Shown: in pieces, positions 1 through 5,275 of the stretch
How the letters are laid out: each line of letters starts with the position of its first letter
Position numbering within the stretch: the stretch's first letter is position 1
Assembly: GCA_003241595.1 (NCBI GenBank)
Contig: QFOU01000054.1
Location: forward strand, 1 to 9,468
Length of the DNA stretch: 9,468 nucleotides
Direction: 5' to 3'
Origin: Pseudomonas fluorescens
GTDB taxonomy: Bacteria; Pseudomonadota; Alphaproteobacteria; UBA2136; UBA6156
Position numbers and translations under genes: made by a program
The notes under the pieces: model-generated
Told to the model about the DNA's origin: nothing
Databases searched by the model: none
The model's input: the letters and a program-made list of their open reading frames with translations, nothing else

Positions 1-5
1 AGGAA

Positions 6-581
6 ATGGCGAAGATTACTGACTTGGTGATCACGCTTGAGCGCAGCGGCAAGGCCTTGGAAACCGCTGTACGTTACTTGCGCGAGCTGATGGCGTATGA
101 CGAAGTGACACAGTTGTTCAGCCGCCGCTACCTGTTCCACTTACTGGAAAAAGAACTGCACCGCGCCCAACGTTACGATAACCCGTTTGCCGTACTCGCG
201 TTGGAAATTGACCCGTACAGCCACAATCCTGATCTCAAGCACCTTGCCCAAGAAGATCTGAATCTGATGATGGCGGAAACGGCCCGTGTGGTGCGTAAGT
301 ACGTGCGCGACAGCGATAGCCCCGGCCGCACTGGCGAGCGGACTATCATCTGCCTACTGCCGGAAACCGATGCTAAAGGCGCGCTTATTTTGGGTGAGCG
401 CATTCGCAAGTCGGTTGATAAAACATACGACCTGAGCACCGGCCCCGCCCATATGACATTGGTTGGCGGCATTGTGGAAAGCCACGACCCCGCTGCCACG
501 GATATGGCGGGCTTACTATACCTGATTGACCAGAAACTGGCGGAAGCCCGCGCTAAAGGACCGAATGTAATTGTGAAATAA
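6..581 (+). CDS. Stand-alone degenerate GGDEF-domain protein, probable c-di-GMP sensor
   Basis: A 191-residue protein made almost entirely of one GGDEF fold preceded by a short helix (residues 1-30). The fold start is recognisable at DEVTQLFSRRYLF (about 32-44), and LLPETDAKGA (about 116-125) matches the segment after the signature. The signature itself is replaced by GERTI (110-114), and the first metal-binding Asp is Glu67 (LEIDPY), so diguanylate cyclase activity is very unlikely. The allosteric RxxD motif survives as RDSD (101-104) at the correct distance from the lost signature. From family knowledge this motif binds c-di-GMP, so the inference is a cytoplasmic receptor or adaptor. No membrane segment or partner domain is visible. 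The ATG at position 6 has only AGGA directly before it with almost no spacing, so the true start could lie upstream of the window. An intrinsic terminator follows, separating it from the next c-di-GMP gene. Confidence 0.85.
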   Translation: MAKITDLVITLERSGKALETAVRYLRELMAYDEVTQLFSRRYLFHLLEKELHRAQRYDNPFAVLALEIDPYSHNPDLKHLAQEDLNLMMAETARVVRKYVRDSDSPGRTGERTIICLLPETDAKGALILGERIRKSVDKTYDLSTGPAHMTLVGGIVESHDPAATDMAGLLYLIDQKLAEARAKGPNVIVK

Positions 582-604
582 AGATATTTTCATCGTTTTT
601 TTAC

Positions 605-631
605 AAAAAGGGGGCAACAAGGCCCCTTTTT
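605..631 (+). terminator. Intrinsic terminator after the degenerate GGDEF gene
   Basis: AAAAAGGGG (605-613) pairs with CCCCTTTTT (623-631), giving nine pairs over a nine-base loop, which may shorten by a C615-G622 pair. The hairpin ends in a T run and begins 23 bases after the stop codon. Confidence 0.85.
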
Positions 632-688
632 CTTGATGCAACAATACCACAAGAAACACGTTACCCGCGTAAGTTGCACCCGTTGGAC

Positions 689-717
689 TTGATTCCCCTG
701 CCGTATGTTCGGACAAT
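689..717 (+). promoter_or_regulatory. Weak sigma-70-like promoter candidate for the GGDEF-EAL gene
   Basis: TTGATT (689-694), a 17-base spacer and GACAAT (712-717) each match the consensus hexamers at four of six positions. The -10 lies inside a small inverted repeat: CGTAT (702-706) with ATACG (716-720), extended by GT/AC around a TCGG loop. This is the only reasonable candidate between the terminator at 605-631 and the gene. Evidence is base matching only. Confidence 0.3.
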
Positions 718-769
718 ACGCTGTCAGCACATGGCTGAAAATGGCTATTGCGCAAGAAGATAAGGACTT

Positions 770-2890
770 ATGATGAATAAAGCGTTGGCCTTGGCCCAGA
801 TTATTATTGTCGGTACGAATGAAACCGCGTCACGCGTGCGCGATTTCATCCGTGCCGGTGGTGGGCAATGGAGCACAGATGATATCCCCACAGCGGCAAC
901 ATTCGAGGACGTGCGCGCCCTTGCTGAAAAGGCTTTTCCCCAGCCCAGCATCGTTGTGATCTGCGCCAATGCCGCAAGTAATGACCTGGAAAACTGGCTT
1001 TCAAATGCCGGCAAGCTCGACCACATCATCAACATGATCGTCTCTGACAGCCGTGGTGTTATTGATCTGGGCCACCAGAACGGTCACCCCATTGGTATTT
1101 CCACCAATTTACTCGGTCCGATTGTTATGGCCGATGCGCTGATGCTGGCGCTGGAAATGCAGAATCTGCGTGCCCAGCGCGCCAAGTTGCAAGGTCTGTA
1201 TGACATGGCGGAAGACCGTTTCCGTGATATGGCTGACTTGTTTGCCGATTGGTTGTGGGAAGTCGATACCGACCTGAAACTTGTGTTCAGCAGCTCGCGC
1301 AAGCGCCCGGCCAGCGGCGCCACAGCCGGTACCCCCATGGCGAATTGCTTTTTGGAAGAAGAGCGCCTGCGCATTGAAGATGACTTTGCAGAGCTTGCAC
1401 AAAACCCCCGCCCCTTCCATGACCGCGATTACTGGAGCCAAGACCCCTATGGCAGCCGCATTTGCTGGAATGTAAGTGGTATGCCCGTTGTGGATAGCGC
1501 CGGTACATTGCGAGGTTTCCGTGGTGTGGCTCGCGACGTCAGCAGCATGAAGGCTGCGACCGATCAGATCTATTACCTTGTGAACCACGATACACTGACC
1601 GGTGTAATGAACCGCCAGCGGTGCCAAGACGAAATGGTGCGTACCCTACGCGCTGCCAAACGCGAAAAGCGTACGGGCGCATTGCTCTTGCTGGATATTG
1701 ACCGCTTTGCATATGTAAACCAGACCTATGGCCACCAAGTGGGGGACAAATTACTGATCCACCTTGCCCAGATCTTGAAAGACAATGTGCGTACCGGCGA
1801 TATCGTCTCCCGCTTAGATGGCGACCAGTTTGCCGTTATGCTGCGCGATGTACGCCCTGAAGATGTTGATGGTCGTATCGAGCGCTTGCAGGCCACCCTT
1901 TCCAGCCGCCCCATGAGCACGGAGAATGGTAATAGCATTACCCTGAATGTCTCAGGTGGCTTGGCCATGTATCCTAACGATGCCGACAATGCCGACCAAT
2001 TGCTGGCACTGGCCTTGGGCGCTCTTGAACGTGCGAAAGTGCGCGGTCCTCACCGTATTGAGCGTCATGACCCTGAGCAGATCGCGACCAATTCAGCCAA
2101 TGGCCAGATGGAATGGGTGGAGTTGCTGAACGAGTGTTTGACCAACCATAAAACCCGCCTTGTGTTGTACTACCAGCCGATCGTTCCGCTGGGTGGCCCG
2201 GCTGTGACCGACAGCAGTGAGCATTATGAAGTGTTGGTACGTTTGATCGACCGCGAGGGCAACCTGATTGTGCCCGGTAAATTCATTGCCACGGCCGAAG
2301 AGTTTGGGTTGGTGAGCAAGATCGATACGCTGGTGACGATGCGTGCCATTGATATGCTCCAGCTGTGGCATAGCCAAGGCCGCAAGGTGCATTTGAGCGT
2401 CAACCTTTCTGGGAAGACCTTTGATGACACCGCGTTTACCGAGAGCCTCAAGCAGACACTCAAGAACGCCAAGTTGCCGCCGAAGAGCCTTGTGTTTGAA
2501 ATTACCGAAACCGCCCTGCTGCGCGATTTACAGTTGGTGAAAACCTTCATGAGCGACATGCGTGAACTGGGCGCCGGTTTTGCGCTGGATGACTGTGGTG
2601 TGGGGTATTCCAGCTTCAATTACATTCGCCAATTGGAGCTCGATTTCATCAAGATCGACGGTAGCTTTGTACGGAACCTGCACCAGAACGATGATGACCA
2701 AGCCTTTGTGAAAGCGCTGGCAGATGTGGCCAAGCAGAAGAACATTTCGACCGTGGCTGAAATGGTTGAGCATGAAGCTGCGATGGTCGCGTTGCGCAAT
2801 ATGGGTATTGATTTTGGTCAGGGCTTCTTCTTTGCGCCACCGAGCGCCGAGTTACAGAGTGCCACCTGGAACAAGAAGTTCATGAATTAG
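770..2890 (+). CDS. Receiver-like/PAS/GGDEF/EAL protein, probable c-di-GMP phosphodiesterase
   Basis: A 706-residue cytoplasmic regulator of c-di-GMP. Residues 1-125 form an alpha/beta, receiver-like region (IIIVG, SIVVICANA) without a recognisable phospho-acceptor Asp. A helical linker (about 126-150) leads to a PAS domain (about 147-259, with DWLWEVD). The GGDEF domain (about 270-435) keeps D309, N317, D326 and D352, which match metal and nucleotide residues of active cyclases. However, the signature is DGDQF (350-354), the usual Lys of DxDxFK is Ala314, and Asn-Asp is Asn-Gln. The inhibitory-site RxxD is intact as RTGD (341-344). The EAL domain (about 450-700) has the expected residues: E487 (EVL), N545, E577, D607-D608, K628, E664 and Q684. 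It should therefore hydrolyse c-di-GMP, with GGDEF acting as regulator. Two adjacent ATGs occur. AAGGA (762-766) is three bases from the first and six from the second, so 773 is the likelier start. A terminator follows. Confidence 0.95.
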   Translation: MMNKALALAQIIIVGTNETASRVRDFIRAGGGQWSTDDIPTAATFEDVRALAEKAFPQPSIVVICANAASNDLENWLSNAGKLDHIINMIVSDSRGVIDLGHQNGHPIGISTNLLGPIVMADALMLALEMQNLRAQRAKLQGLYDMAEDRFRDMADLFADWLWEVDTDLKLVFSSSRKRPASGATAGTPMANCFLEEERLRIEDDFAELAQNPRPFHDRDYWSQDPYGSRICWNVSGMPVVDSAGTLRGFRGVARDVSSMKAATDQIYYLVNHDTLTGVMNRQRCQDEMVRTLRAAKREKRTGALLLLDIDRFAYVNQTYGHQVGDKLLIHLAQILKDNVRTGDIVSRLDGDQFAVMLRDVRPEDVDGRIERLQATLSSRPMSTENGNSITLNVSGGLAMYPNDADNADQLLALALGALERAKVRGPHRIERHDPEQIATNSANGQMEWVELLNECLTNHKTRLVLYYQPIVPLGGPAVTDSSEHYEVLVRLIDREGNLIVPGKFIATAEEFGLVSKIDTLVTMRAIDMLQLWHSQGRKVHLSVNLSGKTFDDTAFTESLKQTLKNAKLPPKSLVFEITETALLRDLQLVKTFMSDMRELGAGFALDDCGVGYSSFNYIRQLELDFIKIDGSFVRNLHQNDDDQAFVKALADVAKQKNISTVAEMVEHEAAMVALRNMGIDFGQGFFFAPPSAELQSATWNKKFMN

Positions 2891-2906
2891 GATCGGATAT
2901 GAAAAT

Positions 2907-2928
2907 CCCGCCGGTTGGCGGGTTTTTT
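2907..2928 (+). terminator. Intrinsic terminator of the GGDEF-EAL gene
   Basis: CCCGCC (2907-2912) and GGCGGG (2917-2922) form a six-pair stem with a GGTT loop, followed directly by TTTTTT (2923-2928). It lies 16 bases after the stop codon and faces the rpsO terminator, which comes from the other strand. Confidence 0.88.
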
Positions 2929-2943
2929 GTTTGGGCAGTTCGC

Positions 2944-2968
2944 GGATCCCGGCCTTCGCAGGGATAGG
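2944..2968. repeat. Short imperfect palindrome resembling dispersed GCGAAGGC-type repeats
   Basis: ATCCC (2946-2950) pairs with GGGAT (2961-2965). Inside, after a G/A mismatch, GC (2951-2952 region) pairs with GC (2958-2959) around CTTC. On the - strand it reads TGCGAAGGCCGGGATCC. This resembles a short palindromic element often scattered between genes of proteobacteria. Only one copy is in the window, so its repeat status is inferred. Confidence 0.4.
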
Positions 2969-2979
2969 TTTGCCTCATC

Positions 2980-3010
2980 AAAAAACACCCCGCTAACGCG
3001 GGGTGTTTTT
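2980..3010 (-). terminator. Intrinsic terminator of rpsO
   Basis: Read on the - strand, a perfect 13-pair stem (2998-3010 with 2981-2993) carries a four-base loop (2994-2997) and runs into a six-T tract. It starts 12 bases after the rpsO stop codon. The flanking A and T runs are symmetrical, so it could also stop transcripts from the left. Confidence 0.93.
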
Positions 3011-3021
3011 GAAGATATGCC

Positions 3022-3291
3022 TTACTTGCGGAGGCCGAGGGCTTCGATCAGGGTTTTGTAGCGGGAGGCGTCCTTGCCCTTCAGGTAGTCGAGCAGGCTG
3101 CGGCGGTTGGCAACCAGAGCCAGCAGACCGCGACGGCCGTGGTGGTCTTGCTTGTGGGACTTGAAGTGCTCGGTGAGGTTGCGGATACGCTCGGAGAGGA
3201 TGGCAACTTGAACTTCGGGGGAGCCGGTGTCGTTTTCGACGCGGGCGAATTGCTTAACCAGTTCAGCTTTACGCTTAGCGGTGATGGACAT
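3022..3291 (-). CDS. rpsO: Small ribosomal subunit protein uS15
   Basis: At 89 residues this is the normal full length of S15, a primary 16S rRNA-binding protein of the 30S platform that also contacts the large subunit in bridge B4. Family landmarks are clear: the start MSITAKRKAELV, DTGSPEVQVAIL (about 21-32), LTEHFKSHKQDHHGRRGL (about 39-56) and the end LIEALGLRK. The pattern fits alphaproteobacterial S15. It is the last gene of the rbfA-truB-rpsO unit, starting 40 bases after the truB stop, and is followed by a strong terminator. No strong Shine-Dalgarno is seen directly before the ATG. S15 autoregulates through its own leader in other bacteria, but no such structure could be established here. 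Confidence 0.98.
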   Translation of the reverse strand: MSITAKRKAELVKQFARVENDTGSPEVQVAILSERIRNLTEHFKSHKQDHHGRRGLLALVANRRSLLDYLKGKDASRYKTLIEALGLRK

Positions 3292-3331
3292 GTGAATGTC
3301 TTTCTATTCCGTAATCCTTAATAAGAATCCC

Positions 3332-4075
3332 TTATTCTGCCGGGGATACGTCCAGCAGGGGGAGTAGATAGGTGTGCATATCGCCGGATTGGAGGGCGTT
3401 GTCAAGCGTTTGGTAGCTAACTGACTGAGAAAGTGTGAACGGGCCATGGCCGGTGCGGGTAAGCGTGGTGACATGACCGACGGTACCGAGGGCTATGGCG
3501 ATATCGCGCGCGAGGCTGCGGATATAGGTGCCTTTGCTGACCGATGCCTCCAACAAGCAGGATTCACCCTGGAATTCCAGCAGGTTGAGGGCGTGAATGG
3601 TGACGGAGCGAGGTTGCATGACGACCTCTTCCCCCGCCCTTGCTAGCGCATACGCACGCTGGCCGTTGATCTTGAGGGCGGAGAATGCCGGTGGGGTTTG
3701 CGTGATGGGGCCGGTGAATTGGGGGAGGATGGCGCGGAGGTCGGCTTCGGTGGGGCGATGGTCAGAATGGGCGACAGGCTCGCCTTCGGCGTCGTCGGTA
3801 GTAGTTTGGGTGCCAAAGGTGAGAGTGAAGGTATAGGTTTTAGGGCCATCCAACAGCATTTGAAGCTGTTTTGTCCCCTTCCCCACACCGACAGGTAGGA
3901 GACCATCGGCAAGCGGATCTAACGTGCCGCCATGGCCGATCTTAATGCCCTTGGGTTGGCCGCACTGTTTTTTGAGAAGCCACTTGACGCGATTGGTAAT
4001 GCCTGCGGACGATGGGCCCACGGGTTTATACACCACGTAAAAGCCGTGGACCGTGGTGGCCGGTTGGACGGTCAC
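3332..4075 (-). CDS. truB: tRNA pseudouridine(55) synthase, short form
   Basis: TruB isomerises U55 in the T loop of tRNAs and can act as a tRNA chaperone. Seen here are YKPVGPSS (16-23), the catalytic motif GHGGTLDPLADG (47-58) with nucleophile Asp53, KTYTFTLTFG with Tyr81, KINGQRAYALAR (135-146), and GTYIRSLARDI with Tyr184 and Arg186. The start codon is GTG, five bases after the rbfA stop, consistent with coupled translation; an AAGG lies about ten bases upstream. The protein has 247 residues, while typical proteobacterial TruB has about 300, and it stops at LLPLLDVSPAE, where the C-terminal PUA-like RNA-binding part normally begins. Only 40 bases separate its stop from rpsO, so the missing domain is not hidden in another frame. 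The catalytic domain is complete. Confidence 0.96.
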   Translation of the reverse strand: MTVQPATTVHGFYVVYKPVGPSSAGITNRVKWLLKKQCGQPKGIKIGHGGTLDPLADGLLPVGVGKGTKQLQMLLDGPKTYTFTLTFGTQTTTDDAEGEPVAHSDHRPTEADLRAILPQFTGPITQTPPAFSALKINGQRAYALARAGEEVVMQPRSVTIHALNLLEFQGESCLLEASVSKGTYIRSLARDIAIALGTVGHVTTLTRTGHGPFTLSQSVSYQTLDNALQSGDMHTYLLPLLDVSPAE

Positions 4076-4080
4076 GCGGG

Positions 4081-4419
4081 TTATGCCTTGGGTTGGGCGG
4101 TGGGGTAGCTGCGCTCGTCTTCGGCGCGGAAGAACTGGACATCCGGCACGTACTTGGTGGCGAGGTTGGAGGCGATGTGTTTGCGCATGGGTTTAGCGAG
4201 TTGCGCGTTCAATTCGCGGAAGAATTCTTCGGTGTTCAGTTCATTCGGCGTTTGGATGTAGAAGCGCGCAAGGCGGAGATCGGCCGAAATCCACGTATCA
4301 ATAATGGTAATGCGCGACAGCGGCAGCGTGGACGGAATGCGGCCCTGGACAAGAGCCATGGCGGCGATGTGCTGGACTTCGTTGGCAACCTTGTTCTGGC
4401 GCGGGGTCATGTTCTTCAT
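4081..4419 (-). CDS. rbfA: 30S ribosome-binding factor RbfA
   Basis: RbfA is a small KH-fold-like protein that binds the immature 30S subunit and is needed for 16S rRNA 5'-end maturation and cold adaptation. The 112-residue product begins MTPRQNKVANEVQHIAAM and contains the central ISADLRLARFYIQT segment (about 44-57), equivalent to the family's VSPDLRxAxVY. It also has NLATKYVPDVQFFRAEDE (about 85-102), matching the conserved KYVPxLxFxxD region. Length is slightly below usual. ATG codons at 4419 and 4410 are both possible and neither has a strong Shine-Dalgarno; the first is kept by default. It is the first gene of the rbfA-truB-rpsO unit, driven by a near-consensus promoter about 50 bases upstream, instead of following infB directly as is common. 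Confidence 0.95.
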   Translation of the reverse strand: MKNMTPRQNKVANEVQHIAAMALVQGRIPSTLPLSRITIIDTWISADLRLARFYIQTPNELNTEEFFRELNAQLAKPMRKHIASNLATKYVPDVQFFRAEDERSYPTAQPKA

Positions 4420-4466
4420 GGGAGAAAGGCTTGAATTGGTGGGATATTTGGCGATTGAATAGATGC

Positions 4467-4495
4467 ATTATAGGTGTAATTTGCTGAAAAGTCAA
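4467..4495 (-). promoter_or_regulatory. Near-consensus sigma-70 promoter for rbfA-truB-rpsO
   Basis: On the - strand, TTGACT (4495-4490) is followed by exactly 17 bases and a perfect TATAAT (4472-4467). Transcription would start near 4460, giving a leader of about 40 bases before the rbfA ATG. This is the strongest promoter match in the window and would make the rbfA unit independent of infB. Confidence 0.85.
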
Positions 4496-4508
4496 GGGAA
4501 AACGGTGT

Positions 4509-4522
4509 CGCTCAGGTGAGCG
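4509..4522. repeat. Operator-like palindrome CGCTCA-gg-TGAGCG
   Basis: Six-base arms (4509-4514 and 4517-4522) surround two bases. The two-base centre makes a DNA-binding site more likely than an RNA hairpin. It lies just upstream of the rbfA promoter -35. A related inverted repeat, TCGCTC (4615-4620) with GAGCGA (4635-4640), lies in the same intergenic region. The hexamer TGAGCG recurs at 4634-4639. Confidence 0.4.
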
Positions 4523-4690
4523 GCGGGGTTTGATATTGTTGGGGTTTTCATACCGGTTTGTGGGGCAAGTATGCGAGGGCCACTGATTTAACTTAGGTTT
4601 TCCTTGCGCCCTCCTCGCTCTCTTGCGCGAATGTGAGCGATGGGTTAATGAGTATACATATCTTGTTTTCTCGTTTGGATGGAGATGCGA

Positions 4691-5221
4691 ATGTGTCTGA
4701 AATGCGGAACGCCGGACCGGCTGCTTCGCTCTTTGAAGGGCGAGGCTTTGCCGGAAGAATGTCACCACAAGGACGAGTTGCTCGGCTATTTGCGGGATGA
4801 AGCCTTGATGCGCGGCGTGTATGACAATCCCGACGTGTATCATCCACTGCTGGGGTTGATGTTGCGCGGGTTGGCGGAGCACCATGAGCGGGTGGCGGCC
4901 ATCTGGCAGGAGCCGCGGCACCCCTTCTGCGACCTGATTCAGGGTGTAGCGCTGGGGTTTGGCTTTCATGACAATATTCCGGCCCCGCCCGAGTTGAAGT
5001 TGCAGGCGTTGTTCAGTTACGCGGCACAGGAGACCATTGTGTATCAGGTGTTCATGGTGTGCCGGAATGTGGCGATGGTGTGCGTGCCCGACGCGTTGCG
5101 GGCACCACATATGCCGTTGGTGGACGACTGGGCGAAGATGGCGGGGTTGGAAGGCTTGTTGCTGAAAACCGCATTGCATCAAGGATGGGTCGAGGGATTG
5201 CCGGCGCTTGAATTACCGTAA
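4691..5221 (+). CDS. Hypothetical protein inserted between infB and rbfA
   Basis: Not recognised. The reading frame opens at ATG 4679, with further in-frame ATGs at 4685 and 4691. GGAG (4681-4684) is six bases before the last, so 4691 is chosen, giving about 176 residues. The start MCLKCGTPDR holds a CxxC pair, and a Cys-His-His (ECHHK) follows about 20 residues later. These could form one metal site, but no catalytic motif is evident. The middle (GYLRDEALMRGVYDNPDVYHPLLGLMLRGL) and the end look like a helical soluble protein; no signal peptide or clear membrane span is seen. It lies opposite to the translation genes on both sides and ends at a terminator shared with infB. No convincing promoter was found; TATACA (4653-4658) lacks a partner. 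Coding status rests on the long open frame, the ribosome site and the terminator. Confidence 0.75.
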   Translation: MCLKCGTPDRLLRSLKGEALPEECHHKDELLGYLRDEALMRGVYDNPDVYHPLLGLMLRGLAEHHERVAAIWQEPRHPFCDLIQGVALGFGFHDNIPAPPELKLQALFSYAAQETIVYQVFMVCRNVAMVCVPDALRAPHMPLVDDWAKMAGLEGLLLKTALHQGWVEGLPALELP

Positions 5222-5228
5222 CACATAT

Positions 5229-5261
5229 AAAAGAGCCGCAGCGGGTGCTGCGGCTCTTTTT
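5229..5261. terminator. Bidirectional intrinsic terminator between the hypothetical gene and infB
   Basis: AAAAGAGCCGCAGC (5229-5242) and GCTGCGGCTCTTTT (5247-5260) form a perfect 14-pair stem with a GGGT loop. It ends in TTTTT on + (5257-5261) and TTTT on -. It starts eight bases after the + gene stop and lies 15 bases beyond the infB stop on the other strand, so it serves both convergent genes. Confidence 0.93.
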
Positions 5262-5275
5262 GTTGGGCGTTGGCC

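Noticed and set aside
1109..1627. 172-codon - strand open frame within the GGDEF-EAL gene
   Set aside because: Lies fully inside the PAS region of a confidently identified gene; composition typical of a shadow.
4623..4658. TTGCGC and TATACA as a promoter for the hypothetical + gene
   Set aside because: The spacer would be 24 bases, too long for a sigma-70 promoter.
4298..5182. 294-codon - strand open frame across the rbfA 5' end and the hypothetical + gene
   Set aside because: It overlaps the known rbfA coding region and its promoter in another frame, is rich in His/Gln/Arg/Pro, and has no family features.
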